Assembly (NCBI RefSeq): GCF_000425445.1
Contig: NZ_AUDL01000004.1
Location: 434,001 to 498,000, forward strand
DNA length: 64,000 bases
Direction of reading: 5' to 3'
DNA from: Flavobacterium denitrificans DSM 15936
Lineage (GTDB): Bacteria; Bacteroidota; Bacteroidia; Flavobacteriales; Flavobacteriaceae
Part shown: positions 1-8,853 of the stretch, piece by piece
Numbering within the stretch: the first letter of the stretch is position 1
Layout of the letters: every line of letters starts with the position of its first letter
Made by a program: the position numbers and the translations under genes
The notes under the pieces: model-generated
Databases searched by the model: none
Told to the model about the DNA's origin: nothing
What the model saw: the letters and a program-made list of their open reading frames with translations, nothing else

Positions 1-4
1 ATCG

Positions 5-279
5 ACCATTCATCTAAAAAGTTTTTTTTTCAAATATACTCGCCATACATTTACTGAACCATAACATTAGTAGGTTAAGTTTATGGTAGATTTGGGGCAA
101 AAAAGGCGGAAGAGATTCCGCCTTTTTTATTTTCTTTTTTTAGATAAAAGAACAAAGAAAATAGAAGAAAGAATTTTAAAAAATGAGTATAAAAAAACGA
201 ACACTGTGTGCTCGTCTTTTTTTTATAATCTATATTCTTTACTCTATTTTCTTTTTAGCTTACTTAATCGGATATATTT
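5..279. repeat. Tandem ~275-bp intergenic repeat, copy 1
   Basis: This copy shares an 84-bp near-identical core (46-129) with the next copy (321-404), exactly 275 bp downstream. The core holds a small stem (CCATAA at 59-64 with TTATGG at 81-86), an exact TAnnTTTG box at 87-94 and a perfect 7-bp GC-rich terminator hairpin. Flanking similarity runs through a CCATTC-TCTAAAAA start and a second ACGA/TCGT hairpin near 195-222. The short reading frames across it are low-complexity, so I see no coding sequence. It could be a duplicated small-RNA gene or a duplicated 3' end; the function is unknown. Confidence 0.7.
99..128 (+). terminator. Rho-independent terminator in repeat copy 1
   Basis: The stem GGCGGAA (105-111) pairs with TTCCGCC (116-122) around a GAGA loop. 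It has an A-run before it and a T-run after it, so it could work on both strands. Confidence 0.75.
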
Positions 280-373
280 GCCATTCGTCTAAAAAAGTTT
301 TTTATAAAATATAGTCATCATACATTTACTGAACCATAACATTAGTAGGTTAAGTTTATGGTAGATTTGGGGC

Positions 374-403
374 AAAAAAGGCGGAAGAGATTCCGCCTTT
401 TTT
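374..403 (+). terminator. Rho-independent terminator in repeat copy 2
   Basis: It is the same GGCGGAA-GAGA-TTCCGCC hairpin with flanking A-run and T-run as at 99-128. Confidence 0.75.
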
Positions 404-470
404 ATTTTTTCCTTTTTAGATAAAAGAAAATAGATTATAGAGAATAGAATAAAGACGAAAATATAAAACA

Positions 471-510
471 CAAAAAAAGACGAATAACAATTAAGTCATC
501 CGTCTTTTTT
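471..510 (-). terminator. Terminator downstream of sodA
   Basis: Complementary arms AAAAAAAGACG and CGTCTTTTTT enclose about 18 nt, just beyond the sodA stop codon. The A/T runs on both sides would allow bidirectional termination. Confidence 0.6.
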
Positions 511-532
511 CTTTGTTCTTTACTCTATCTTC

Positions 533-1144
533 TTATTTATCTAAAGCAAATCTTCTTGCAACTTCTGTCCAGTTAATTACGCTGAAGAAAGCTTCAATAT
601 AATCTGGTCTTCTGTTTTGGTAGTTTAAGTAGTAAGCGTGCTCCCAAACATCCATTCCTAAGATTGGAGTTCCACCGTGACCAGCAACTTCTGGCATTAA
701 TGGATTATCTTGATTTGGAGTTCCTACAACTTCTAATTTTCCTCCTTTTTGAACTGTTAACCAAGCCCATCCAGAACCGAATTGAGTTGCTCCAGCTTTA
801 GCAAATTTTGCTTTAAATTCTTCGAAAGATCCAAAAGAAGACTCAATAGCCGCTAACAAATCACCTGTTGGCAATCCTCCTCCGTTTGGAGACATTACCG
901 TCCAGAATAAATTGTGGTTGTAAAAACCTCCACCATTGTTACGAACTGCAGCGTTAGATTTATCTAAGTTAATCAATATGTTTTCAATTGTTTTTCCTTC
1001 TAAATCTGTACCTGCAATTGCAGCGTTAAGATTTGTTGTATATGCATTGTGGTGCTTTGTATGATGGATTTCCATTGTACGTGCATCAATATGTGGTTCT
1101 AATGCATCATATGCATAAGGTAATTGTGGTAATTCAAAAGCCAT
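533..1144 (-). CDS. sodA: Superoxide dismutase, Mn/Fe family (Mn type)
   Basis: It dismutates superoxide to hydrogen peroxide and oxygen in the cytoplasm; no signal peptide is present. The 203-residue length is normal. The four metal ligands are visible: His27, His77 (GGGFYNH), Asp165 and His169 (DVWEHAYY). The GGG before YNH and the QD pair at 145-146 are typical of manganese rather than iron enzymes, though cambialistic use cannot be excluded from sequence. It is monocistronic, with a promoter-like box upstream and a hairpin terminator downstream. Confidence 0.97.
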   Translation of the reverse strand: MAFELPQLPYAYDALEPHIDARTMEIHHTKHHNAYTTNLNAAIAGTDLEGKTIENILINLDKSNAAVRNNGGGFYNHNLFWTVMSPNGGGLPTGDLLAAIESSFGSFEEFKAKFAKAGATQFGSGWAWLTVQKGGKLEVVGTPNQDNPLMPEVAGHGGTPILGMDVWEHAYYLNYQNRRPDYIEAFFSVINWTEVARRFALDK

Positions 1145-1180
1145 GATATTAGGATTTTTATTGTTTATAATAATTTATTC

Positions 1181-1188
1181 CAAATTTA
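1181..1188 (-). promoter_or_regulatory. Candidate -7 box for sodA
   Basis: On the minus strand this reads TAAATTTG, an exact match to the Bacteroidota TAnnTTTG element, 37 bp before the start codon. No good -33 TTG lies at the usual distance. Confidence 0.5.
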
Positions 1189-1283
1189 GACATTTAACTT
1201 TGGAATTGAAAATACTATTTAGTTATAATTCAATTAAAATAATCGATAAATTGTTTTTTTAAACGTTAAATACCTGAAAATAT

Positions 1284-1913
1284 TTACTTTCCGTTGAAAG
1301 CTGTCATTGTATTTTCTAAACCGGCAGTTCCAAAAGATTTTATGATTTCAGATGAAATTTCTAATCTTTCAGGCAATTTCGAATTTTCTTCATCGTTCCA
1401 TTCTCCTAAAACATAATCAACTTGTTGGCCTTTTTTGAATTGATCGCTGATTCCGAATCTAAAACGAGTATAGTTTTGTGTATTTAAAACCAAATTGATG
1501 TTTTTAAGTCCGTTATGACCTCCGTCGCTTCCCTTTGGCTTGATTCGGATTGTTCCGAATGAAAGATTTAAATCGTCTGTAATTACTAAAACATTCTCTA
1601 ACGGAATATTTTCTTTATCCATCCAATATTTTACGGCTTTTCCACTTAAGTTCATGTAAGTGTTTGGTTTTAAAAGAAGAAAGGTTCTTCCTTTAAACTT
1701 ATATTCGGCTAAAGATCCTAGTTTTACAGTTTCGAAAGACAAACCTTCTTTTCTTGCTAAAAAATCCAGTACTTTAAATCCGATATTGTGTCGTGTGTTT
1801 ACGTATTCAGCGCCGATGTTTCCTAATCCTACGATTAAATATTTTTTCATATTGTCTTCTGTGTTCTCTTCGTTTTGTGTTGATGAAAACAGTTTTGCGA
1901 TCCATTTTATCAT
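1284..1913 (-). CDS. pth: Peptidyl-tRNA hydrolase
   Basis: It cleaves the ester bond of peptidyl-tRNAs released from stalled ribosomes. The canonical core begins with MKKYLIVGLGNIG at residue 22. Visible key residues are Asn32, catalytic His42 (RHNIGF), Asn88 (YMNLSG), Asp114 and Asn134 (GGHNGL). The 21-residue N-terminal extension is lysine- and acid-rich; a start at 1850 would give the usual bacterial length. I keep the longer frame because both starts are ATG and nothing in the leader decides between them. Confidence 0.95.
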   Translation of the reverse strand: MIKWIAKLFSSTQNEENTEDNMKKYLIVGLGNIGAEYVNTRHNIGFKVLDFLARKEGLSFETVKLGSLAEYKFKGRTFLLLKPNTYMNLSGKAVKYWMDKENIPLENVLVITDDLNLSFGTIRIKPKGSDGGHNGLKNINLVLNTQNYTRFRFGISDQFKKGQQVDYVLGEWNDEENSKLPERLEISSEIIKSFGTAGLENTMTAFNGK

Positions 1914-2371
1914 TTGGCAAAAATAAGTTTAATTAGGGAATGTAACAATTAGATAATTTGAAAATGTGAAAATTAGATAATTATCTGTTGGTTGATTTTA
2001 ACCACAGGGGTCGCAAGGGTTTTGCATAAAGTCGCTAAGAAAATATCTCTCGCAGATTTAGCTGATTTTTCCTTAGCATCTTAGTCCCGATAGCTATCGG
2101 GATAGAAGCTTATGAAAAAGATACTTTCTCGCTAGCCCTGACAGGAGCGGTATCCTTTTTCTGGCTTCTTTAGCCAGGAAAAGATTTAGTGGATGGCAGG
2201 AACGTCACTACTTTTAAAAACGGAGATTTTCTGCTTCAAAAAATTATTAATGCGACAATTAGAGAATATGATAATTAAATGATTTAAAAAGACTTCGACT
2301 TCACCCAGCCCGATATTGAGAAAAAAAAACTTAGCATCTTAGCATCTTAGGAACTTAGAAGCTTAAAAAGA
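1914..2371. other. Gene-free stretch with degenerate dispersed repeats
   Basis: About 460 bp without a credible gene. It holds fragments resembling dispersed intergenic repeats seen elsewhere in the window: a CTCTCGCAGATTTAGC motif near 2046, the CCCGATAGCTATCGGG palindrome at 2086-2101 and CTTAGCATCTTAG-type short repeats near 2075 and 2335. It looks like layered repeat debris between convergent transcript ends. Confidence 0.6.
2086..2101. repeat. 16-bp palindrome CCCGATAGCTATCGGG
   Basis: This is a perfect palindrome. Identical copies occur at 16945-16960, 55796-55811 and 55959-55974, always outside genes. Confidence 0.85.
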
Positions 2372-2404
2372 AAAAAGCCCCAATCGAAAGATTGAGGCTT
2401 TTGT
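2372..2404 (-). terminator. Terminator of the prs-rplY operon
   Basis: AAGCCCCAATC (2375-2385) pairs with GATTGAGGCTT (2390-2400) around a GAAA loop with one mismatch. On the minus strand a T-run follows. It lies about 20 bp beyond the rplY stop. Confidence 0.75.
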
Positions 2405-2422
2405 ATAGAGTTTGAAAAAAAA

Positions 2423-3034
2423 TTATTTTTTCTTTCCTTTTGCAGGAGCTTTTGCAGCTTTTGCAGCCTCTTGAGCAGCTTTCATAGCAGCACGAGAGAT
2501 TCTTACTTGACAAACAACAGTGTTGTCTGGGTGCATAATTTTGTACTCTGGTTTTCCAACTTTAGTAACGTATAATTTGTTACCCATTTCAAGTGGAGTG
2601 ATGTCAGCTTCAACAAAATCAGGAAGATTTGCTGGTAAAGCTTTAACTTTTAGTTTACGTTGGTTTAAACGTAAAACACCTCCCGCAAGAACACCTTTAG
2701 ATGTACCAACGATTTTCACAGGAACTTCCATTGTGATTTCTTTATCATCAAATAATTGGAAGAAGTCGATGTGTAAAATTTTGTCAGTTACAGGGTGAAC
2801 TTGGATATCTTGCAAAATTGCATTGAATGATTTTCCTTTTCCAAGCTCAATCACAACTGTGTGTGCGTTTGGAGTGTAAACCAAGTTTTTGAACGCTGCA
2901 GCGTCTGCTGAGAAGTGTACTGCTTGATTTCCTCCGTATAACACGCAAGGAACCGCTCCAGCATTACGTAAGGCTTTAGTTGACACTTTGCCCACGCTTT
3001 CTCTTTCTGATCCTTTAATTGTAATCGATTTCAT
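2423..3034 (-). CDS. rplY: 50S ribosomal protein L25/general stress protein Ctc
   Basis: It is a large-subunit protein that binds 5S rRNA. The N-terminal L25 domain (about residues 1-90, starting [16 protein letters not shown]) is followed by the TL5/Ctc C-terminal beta domain (about 95-185) and a Lys/Ala-rich tail (about 185-203). The 203-residue length fits the two-domain Ctc form rather than the short E. coli form. It lies 51 bp downstream of prs on the same strand, the conserved prs-rplY arrangement. Confidence 0.96.
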   Translation of the reverse strand: MKSITIKGSERESVGKVSTKALRNAGAVPCVLYGGNQAVHFSADAAAFKNLVYTPNAHTVVIELGKGKSFNAILQDIQVHPVTDKILHIDFFQLFDDKEITMEVPVKIVGTSKGVLAGGVLRLNQRKLKVKALPANLPDFVEADITPLEMGNKLYVTKVGKPEYKIMHPDNTVVCQVRISRAAMKAAQEAAKAAKAPAKGKKK

Positions 3035-3085
3035 TGTAAAAAAATATAGTTATTAAATAAATATTCTTGTTTGCTATGGCGAAAA

Positions 3086-4027
3086 TTACATAATGAATTT
3101 TCCGCTAATAGAATTGTTGTGGTGCACCATGTGCATAACTTCTGCGAAAAGAGGTGCACAACTCACTACTCTAATTTTATTTGACTCTCTTTTTAACGGA
3201 ATAGAATCGGTTACGATTAATTCTGTCAATTTTGAGTTTTCGATTTTTTCATACGCACCGCCAGATAATATCGCATGTGTACAAATTGCTCGAACGCTTA
3301 GTGCTCCTTTTTCGATCATCAGGTCGGCTGCTTTTGCTAAAGTTCCTCCTGTATCGATCATGTCGTCTACTAAGATTACGTTACGACCTTTTACTTCACC
3401 AATCAATTCCATAGTGTCGATAACGTTGGCTGCTTTTCTTTGTTTGTAACAGATTACTACGTCTGATTCTAAAAACTTAGAGTAAGCATATGCTCTTTTT
3501 GAACCTCCCATGTCTGGAGATGCAATAGTCAAATTTTCTAAATTCAAACTTTGCACGTAAGGCAAAAAGATTGTAGATGCAAATAAATGATCTACTGGTT
3601 TTTCAAAGAATCCTTGAATTTGGTCTGCGTGCAGATCCATCGTCATGATTCTTGTTGCTCCTGCAGCTGTTAGCAGATTTGCTACTAACTTAGCTCCAAT
3701 TGGAACTCTTGGTTTGTCTTTTCTATCCTGTCTTGCCCAACCAAAATAAGGCATAACAGCTGTAATGTGTCTTGCTGATGCGCGTTTTGCAGCATCAATC
3801 ATTAATAACAATTCCATCAAATTATCTGCCGATGGGAAAGTTGAACATACGATGAATACTCGTAAACCCCTAATTGATTCTTCGTAAGATGGCTGAAATT
3901 CTCCATCACTATACGTTGACATCGTTACTTTTCCTAACGGAATTCCGTAGTCTTTTGCAATCTTTTCTGCAAGATAAACACTTTGTGAACAAGCAAAAAT
4001 TTTAGCTTCTGGTTCTAGGTGCGACAT
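3086..4027 (-). CDS. prs: Ribose-phosphate pyrophosphokinase
   Basis: It makes PRPP from ribose 5-phosphate and ATP for nucleotide, His and Trp synthesis. Seen are the catalytic flexible-loop region (FGWARQDRKDKPR), the metal-binding DLHADQIQGFF segment and the PRPP-binding loop VILVDDMIDTGGT. I chose the start at 4027 (MSHLEPEAKIF), giving 313 residues, the family length; the frame extends 12 codons upstream to 4063 but that extension is not conserved in character. It is first in an operon with rplY. In this organism it also links to the pentose-phosphate flux fed by the arabinose locus. Confidence 0.96.
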   Translation of the reverse strand: MSHLEPEAKIFACSQSVYLAEKIAKDYGIPLGKVTMSTYSDGEFQPSYEESIRGLRVFIVCSTFPSADNLMELLLMIDAAKRASARHITAVMPYFGWARQDRKDKPRVPIGAKLVANLLTAAGATRIMTMDLHADQIQGFFEKPVDHLFASTIFLPYVQSLNLENLTIASPDMGGSKRAYAYSKFLESDVVICYKQRKAANVIDTMELIGEVKGRNVILVDDMIDTGGTLAKAADLMIEKGALSVRAICTHAILSGGAYEKIENSKLTELIVTDSIPLKRESNKIRVVSCAPLFAEVMHMVHHNNSISGKFIM

Positions 4028-4147
4028 TATAATTTGTTGTTTTATTCCGCGACTTTCCGTCAATTGAGCTAATTTTTTTTTGTTTTAGCCAGATGATGTA
4101 TTTGCCTCGGTTGTAGTTAGTTGTGTGTGCGTCGTTTTAACGAGCTG

Positions 4148-4155
4148 CAAATTTA
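4148..4155 (-). promoter_or_regulatory. Candidate -7 box for prs-rplY
   Basis: The minus strand reads TAAATTTG (exact TAnnTTTG) with a TTTTTTG stretch 23 bp upstream as a possible -33. The leader would be about 115 nt. The divergent tRNA promoter begins about 70 bp away. Confidence 0.5.
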
Positions 4156-4221
4156 TAAAATTTATTGAACACTGAAAGCAAAAAATTAAGTATTTTTATT
4201 AGAATGTTTAAATTTATTTTT

Positions 4222-4229
4222 TACATTTG
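4222..4229 (+). promoter_or_regulatory. Candidate -7 box for tRNA-Leu
   Basis: TACATTTG matches TAnnTTTG exactly, 84 bp upstream of the mature tRNA. The -33 element is not clear. Confidence 0.5.
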
Positions 4230-4313
4230 CACCGTGTTAAAGGAACGACATCATTTATGACTTCGTTCTATTGCGTTAAAATAATCACTTTTGATTGTTT
4301 TTTCGTCTGCTAA

Positions 4314-4393
4314 GCCCGGATGGCGGAATTGGTAGACGCGCTGGTCTCAAACACCTGTGGGAAACCGTGCCGGTTCGACTCCGGCTCCGGGTA
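4314..4393 (+). tRNA. tRNA-Leu(CAA)
   Basis: The acceptor arms GCCCGGA (4314-4320) and TCCGGGT (4386-4392) pair with one G-T at the end. The D arm has GCG/CGC, and the T arm GCCGG-TTCGACT-CCGGC is perfect. The anticodon loop CTCAAAC gives CAA, reading UUG, and a long variable arm fits leucine. The anticodon stem has one T-T mismatch in my fold. The 3' CCA is not encoded. Confidence 0.93.
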
Positions 4394-4398
4394 CTTAA

Positions 4399-4427
4399 AA
4401 CCTCTTCTTAACGGAAGAGGTTTTTTT
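4399..4427 (+). terminator. Terminator after tRNA-Leu
   Basis: AACCTCTTC pairs with GAAGAGGTT around a short TTAACG loop, followed by seven T, directly behind the tRNA. Confidence 0.85.
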
Positions 4428-4513
4428 ATGGCTTTTTTTTAAACCATATAAGTCATATAAGTAAATATAACTTTGCGCCTAAGTCCTCATTTTATTAAAT
4501 GAACCTGTATTAG

Positions 4514-4984
4514 TTATATGATTGCAACCTCACAACTCGCCTCATGCAAAACAGAAAAATTGCAGGAATTAGCAATAAAACACAATTGATTTGCTTTTTG
4601 ATGTAATTGTAATGCCAATTCAATTTGGTCTGAATTTGAGATTTTTACCTTCGGAAATAATTTTACTTCAACAAAACGTCCGCTTCCGTCTGGAGAAACT
4701 TCTAAAATTGCTTCGGCATGATCTGAATATTCAAGAATTTCTATTCCGTTTTGAGAACAGACATATAAGTAGGACATCATGTGGCAGGAAACTAAACTGC
4801 TCAATAATAAATCTTCAGGATTGTATAATGACGGATCGCCTTTGAATGCTTTTGCTGCTGAAATATCTAAAACTGGTTTTCCTTCAATTTTAATTTGATG
4901 GGTTTTGCTGTAGTACCTTTCAGATAATTTATTCTGATTTTGTTGAGAAGTCCAATTTAGCGTTGCTTTGAATAGATGTTTCAT
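4514..4984 (-). CDS. OsmC/Ohr family protein (probable thiol peroxidase)
   Basis: OsmC-family proteins reduce organic hydroperoxides with two cysteines. The 156-residue length is typical, and both expected positions are present: Cys67 in LSSLVSCHMMSYL and Cys135 in QLCFIANS. The conserved NPEDLLLSSL stretch (55-64) supplies the acidic residue that helps activate the thiol. It is cytoplasmic and stands alone. Substrate preference (OsmC versus Ohr subgroup) cannot be settled by eye. Confidence 0.88.
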   Translation of the reverse strand: MKHLFKATLNWTSQQNQNKLSERYYSKTHQIKIEGKPVLDISAAKAFKGDPSLYNPEDLLLSSLVSCHMMSYLYVCSQNGIEILEYSDHAEAILEVSPDGSGRFVEVKLFPKVKISNSDQIELALQLHQKANQLCFIANSCNFSVLHEASCEVAII

Positions 4985-5035
4985 TTTGCCTTTTTATTGC
5001 TAAGTTAAGTTTTTTATGATGCAGAAAATCAATTA

Positions 5036-5097
5036 ATCTCGCAAAGTCGCGAAGACGCAAAGTTTTTATTTCTTTGCGACTCTGCGACTTTGCAAGA
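5036..5097. repeat. Inverted repeat, CGCAAAGTCGC family
   Basis: A CTCGCAAAGTCGCGAAGACGCAAAG-like left arm and a CTTTGCGACTCTGCGACTTTGC-like right arm can fold back. Related copies lie at about 42738-42825 and 55690-56000, all intergenic. Confidence 0.65.
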
Positions 5098-5136
5098 TTC
5101 AAAAAAACTTACTTATTACACTGCAGACCACAAATA

Positions 5137-5172
5137 AAAAAACCTCGAAAGCCGACACTTTCGAGGTTTTTC
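5137..5172 (-). terminator. Terminator of the araBDA-galM operon
   Basis: AAAAACCTCGAAAG pairs perfectly with CTTTCGAGGTTTTT. It lies about 35 bp beyond the galM stop on the minus strand, with a T-run on that strand. Confidence 0.85.
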
Positions 5173-5206
5173 AGAGAATTAGAACTAACTAAACAAATTC
5201 TAAAGA

Positions 5207-6391
5207 TTATTTTTGAACCGAAAATTTAAAAGTAGTTTTCGTTTTATAATTTTCTCCCGGGTTCAAAACCGTTGTTGGGAAATTTTTCTGGTTTGGAGAA
5301 TCTGGATAATGTTCTGTTTCTAGACATAATCCTGTTCTGTGTGCAAATGTACCTCCGTTTGGCATTGGCAACGTTCCGTCAAGGAAATTTCCTGAGTAGA
5401 ACTGGATTCCAGGTTCATCTGTTGTCATTTCCATTATTCTACCGCTTGCTGCGTGGTATACTTTTGCAATGATTGTTTTTCCTTTTTCAGGATTGTTCAA
5501 CACCCAGCAGTGATCGTAGCCTTTTCCTTTTTCTAATTGGTCATTTTTAGCATTGATGTCTTTTCCAATTAATTTTGGAGTTCTAAAATCGAAAGGAGTT
5601 CCCGCAACATCTTCTAATTTTCCTGTCGGAATTAAAGTTGCATCTACCGGAACTAATTTATCTGCATTTAAAGTCAATTCGTGATCTAGGATAGTTTTTG
5701 TAAAATCTCCAGATAAATTGAAATACGAATGTTGTGTCAAGTTAACCACTGTTTTCTTGTCTGTAGTTGCTTCATATAAAACCTCTAACTGATTGTCATT
5801 TGTTAATGTATACGTTACAAAAACTTTCAAAGTTCCAGGATAACCTTCTTCCATATCTTTACTTACATAAGATAATTTTAAAGAAGCGTTTTCCCCAGAT
5901 TTAACCTCATCGGCTTTCCACACAACGTTAAAATATCCTTGCGGACCACCATGCAAAGCATTTGGCGCGTTGTTAATTGCTAATTGATATTCTTTTCCAT
6001 CCAATAAAAATTTCCCTTTCGCAATTCGGTTTCCGTATCTTCCGATTAAAGCACCGAAGAAAGGATTTTCCTTTTCATATTGTGCCAAAGAATTGAATCC
6101 GATTACTACATTTTCTGAAACTCCTTCTTTATTAGGCACTTTCAAATCTGTAATTCTTCCGCCAAAAGTGATGATGTCCACTTCCATCCCATTTTGGTTT
6201 TTCAGTTTATAACTTTCTACTTTTTCGCCTTTTACAGTTGTTCCATATTCTGATTTTTCAATAGTAACCAAAGCTTTTTCATCAGTGGCAACTTTTTCTG
6301 TATCGGCTTTTTTATCGCTTTTACATTGAACTGAAACTGCAGCCAAACTCAAAAGGCTTAATCCGAAAACACAACGTTTTAATATATTCAT
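5207..6391 (-). CDS. galM: Aldose 1-epimerase lipoprotein (mutarotase)
   Basis: It interconverts alpha and beta anomers of aldoses such as galactose or arabinose. A signal peptide ends in LAAVSVQC, with Cys23 as the lipidation site, so it is periplasmic or surface-anchored. The GalM fold is clear: GRYGNRIAKG (substrate Arg), NALHGG (His), VNLTQHSYFNLSG (His), DHCWVLN and a late acidic LETEHYPDSPNQ. It is the last gene of the araBDA operon, which suggests it supplies the right anomer of arabinose before uptake. A cytoplasmic paralogue lies at 30988-32040. Confidence 0.93.
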   Translation of the reverse strand: MNILKRCVFGLSLLSLAAVSVQCKSDKKADTEKVATDEKALVTIEKSEYGTTVKGEKVESYKLKNQNGMEVDIITFGGRITDLKVPNKEGVSENVVIGFNSLAQYEKENPFFGALIGRYGNRIAKGKFLLDGKEYQLAINNAPNALHGGPQGYFNVVWKADEVKSGENASLKLSYVSKDMEEGYPGTLKVFVTYTLTNDNQLEVLYEATTDKKTVVNLTQHSYFNLSGDFTKTILDHELTLNADKLVPVDATLIPTGKLEDVAGTPFDFRTPKLIGKDINAKNDQLEKGKGYDHCWVLNNPEKGKTIIAKVYHAASGRIMEMTTDEPGIQFYSGNFLDGTLPMPNGGTFAHRTGLCLETEHYPDSPNQKNFPTTVLNPGENYKTKTTFKFSVQK

Positions 6392-6420
6392 AAATGGTTA
6401 TTTTTTAGTTAGTAAAGTCT

Positions 6421-6502
6421 TAAAGTCAAAAGTCATAAAGTCTTTTCCTCAAAGTAACTAAATCTTTTTCACTTTTGACTTTCGACTTTTGACTTTATGA
6501 CT
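6421..6502. repeat. Inverted AAAGTC repeats between araA and galM
   Basis: An AAAGTCAAAAGTCATAAAGTC-like arm near 6421-6443 is complementary to a GACTTTTGACTTTATGAC arm at about 6483-6500. It could form a large hairpin in the araA-galM transcript. Confidence 0.55.
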
Positions 6503-6505
6503 AAT

Positions 6506-8014
6506 TTATAGTCCATGTTGAAACAAATGATAATACGCTTCGTTAGCGTTGATTTTATCTTTGAAATCTCTTACAGTCGTTTTCTCATCAATTACTAATA
6601 ACTCAATTCCAGCGATATCAGCAAAATCTTCCATATATTCAGTTGTCAACGATTGGCTGTAAACGGTATGGTGTGCTCCTCCAGCTAAAATCCAAGCTGT
6701 TGCTGCAACCTCTAAATTTGGTTTACAATCCCAAAGAACGCGTGCAACTGGAAGTTTTGGTAATTCTGCCATTGGTTTTACTGCTTCCACTTCGTTCACG
6801 ATTAAACGGAAACGAGTTCCCATATCCACCAAAGAAACATTGATTGCGTCACCAGCAGGAGAATTGAATACCAAACGAGCTGGATCTTCTTTTCCTCCAA
6901 TTCCTAGTGGATGAACTTCGCAAGAAGGTTTTCCGTCAGCAATAGATGGACAAATTTCCAACATGTGAGAACCTAAAACATATGATTTTTGAGGTGTAAA
7001 GTGGTACGTGTAATCTTCCATGAACGAAGTTCCGCCTTCCAAACCAATATTCATCACTTTTAAAGCTCTTACCATTGCAGCGGTTTTCCAGTCTCCTTCT
7101 CCACCAAAACCATAACCATCGGCCATTAATCTTTGTGTTGCGATTCCTGGCAATTGTTTCCAAACTCCAAGGTTTTCAAATGTATCTGTAAAAGCGCCGA
7201 ATCCTCCTTCTTCAAGGAAAGCTCTTAAACCTAATTCAATTTTTGCCGCTTCTACTAATGAGCTTCTTTGTGCGCCACCTTCTTTTAAAGAATCTGTTAA
7301 GTTGTAAGAAGACTCATAAACTGCTAATAAATCAGCCAATTGTTTGTCTGTTACTTTCTCGATATGTTTTGTAACGTCTGAAGAATCGTATCCGTTTACT
7401 GAAACTCCAAAACGAATTTGAGCTTCTACTTTATCGCCTTCTGTAACCGCAACTTCACGCATATTGTCTCCAATACGAGCTACTTTTAAGTTTTGAAGTT
7501 CGTCCCATCCTAAGACTACTCTTGACCAGATTCCTAATTGTTTTTGAACTCTTTGATCTTCCCAGTGACCTACAACCACTTTGCGTTTTTTACGTAATCT
7601 AGACATGATGAAACCAAATTCACGATCTCCGTGAGCCGATTGGTTTAAGTTCATGAAATCCATGTCGATAGATCCCCATGGAATTTCAGCGTTGTATTGT
7701 GTATGCAAGTGGCATAACGGCTTTTTAAGGATATTTAATCCTCCAATCCACATTTTTGCAGGTGAGAAAGTATGCATCCAAGCAATAATTCCGATACAGT
7801 TTTTCTCTGAATTCGCAGCCAAACAAACATCTAAAATCTGCGAAGGCGATTTTACCACATCTTTGTAAACTACTTTTACCGGAATTGAAGACGAAGCGTC
7901 TAATCCTTTTGCAATAATCTGTGAATGTTCTGCTACTTTTCTAAGCGTTTCTTCACCGTATAATTCCTGGCTTCCTACTACAAACCATACTTCTTTTTGA
8001 GATATATCTATCAT
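6506..8014 (-). CDS. araA: L-arabinose isomerase
   Basis: It converts L-arabinose to L-ribulose in the cytoplasm, the first catabolic step. The 502-residue length is normal. The start [24 protein letters not shown] is the canonical family N-terminus, followed by [23 protein letters not shown] and the active-site stretch [13 protein letters not shown] late HHTVYSQ supplies a metal-binding His. It is the third gene of the araB-araD-araA-galM operon. Confidence 0.98.
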   Translation of the reverse strand: MIDISQKEVWFVVGSQELYGEETLRKVAEHSQIIAKGLDASSSIPVKVVYKDVVKSPSQILDVCLAANSEKNCIGIIAWMHTFSPAKMWIGGLNILKKPLCHLHTQYNAEIPWGSIDMDFMNLNQSAHGDREFGFIMSRLRKKRKVVVGHWEDQRVQKQLGIWSRVVLGWDELQNLKVARIGDNMREVAVTEGDKVEAQIRFGVSVNGYDSSDVTKHIEKVTDKQLADLLAVYESSYNLTDSLKEGGAQRSSLVEAAKIELGLRAFLEEGGFGAFTDTFENLGVWKQLPGIATQRLMADGYGFGGEGDWKTAAMVRALKVMNIGLEGGTSFMEDYTYHFTPQKSYVLGSHMLEICPSIADGKPSCEVHPLGIGGKEDPARLVFNSPAGDAINVSLVDMGTRFRLIVNEVEAVKPMAELPKLPVARVLWDCKPNLEVAATAWILAGGAHHTVYSQSLTTEYMEDFADIAGIELLVIDEKTTVRDFKDKINANEAYYHLFQHGL

Positions 8015-8151
8015 TTTGTTTAATCGTTTATTTGTTTAATCGTCAAATCGTTTTTCTTTATCTAAAAATTCACGATTAACGAAAATCTTTTCTCTTTGTT
8101 CTTTATTCTATTTTCTTTAATCTAAAATCTACACTCTAAAATCTAAAATCA

Positions 8152-8853
8152 TTATTGTCCGTAATACGAATCTTTTCCGTGTTTGCGGTTGTAATGTTTC
8201 TTAATTAATGAGTCTTTTAATCTTGGTGCATTTGGGTTGATTTGTAAAGTCAGGTAAGCCATTTCGGCAACTACTTCTAAAACTTTACTGTTGTAAACCG
8301 CTTTTGCCGCGTTTTTTCCCCAGGCAAATGGACCGTGGTTTCCTATCAAAATCATTTCTACTTCTTCGTATGAAAGATTTTTTTCTTTGAAACAATCTAG
8401 AATCTGAATTCCCGTATTGTGTTCGTAGTTTCCTTCAATTAGAGCATCTGCCATCGGGGGCGCGCACGGAATGTCAGCTGTCAAATGATCAGCATGTGTT
8501 GTTCCAAAAATTGGAATATCTTGTTGTGACTGCGCCCAAGCCACAGAATAGGTCGCGTGTGTATGCGCCACTCCTCCAATGTTTGGCCAGTTTTTATATA
8601 AATAAGCATGCGTTTTCGTGTCAGATGACGGACGCATCGTTCCTTCAATAACATTATTGTCAAAATCGACAATTACAATATCTTCTGGTTTTAAATCTTC
8701 GTAAGGAACACCGCTTGGTTTAATGGCAAAAACACCGTTTTTTCTGTCCACGGCACTCACATTTCCGAAAGTATAGACAACCAAATTCAATGCATTCAAC
8801 TGCATGTTGGCTTCGTAACATTCTTGTTTTAAATCTTTATACTGAGAACTCAT
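8152..8853 (-). CDS. araD: L-ribulose-5-phosphate 4-epimerase
   Basis: It epimerises L-ribulose 5-phosphate to D-xylulose 5-phosphate. Class II aldolase/epimerase features are visible: KPSGVPYEDL, the HTHATYSVAWAQ zinc-binding histidines, GTTHADHL and ILIGNHGPFAWG. I start at the ATG at 8853 (MSSQYKDLKQ, 233 residues); the open frame runs 12 codons further into araB but has no family match. The start overlaps the araB 3' end by 17 bp, so the two are probably translationally coupled. Confidence 0.96.
   Translation of the reverse strand: MSSQYKDLKQECYEANMQLNALNLVVYTFGNVSAVDRKNGVFAIKPSGVPYEDLKPEDIVIVDFDNNVIEGTMRPSSDTKTHAYLYKNWPNIGGVAHTHATYSVAWAQSQQDIPIFGTTHADHLTADIPCAPPMADALIEGNYEHNTGIQILDCFKEKNLSYEEVEMILIGNHGPFAWGKNAAKAVYNSKVLEVVAEMAYLTLQINPNAPRLKDSLIKKHYNRKHGKDSYYGQ

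Larger units (their letters stand above)
280..532. repeat. Tandem ~275-bp intergenic repeat, copy 2
   Basis: This is the second copy of the unit at 5-279, running up to the 3' end of the superoxide dismutase gene. It again has the CCATTC-TCTAAAAA start, the conserved core (321-404), a terminator hairpin and a GACG/CGTC hairpin. No convincing gene lies in it. Confidence 0.7.

Noticed and set aside
83..292. 69-codon frame starting at 83
   Set aside because: It runs through the terminator hairpin and A/T-rich repeat sequence, has low-complexity Phe/Lys/Leu content, and is not shared in frame with the second repeat copy.
3093..3449. 118-codon frame opposite to prs
   Set aside because: It is fully antisense to a clear prs coding region; the composition is that of a shadow frame.
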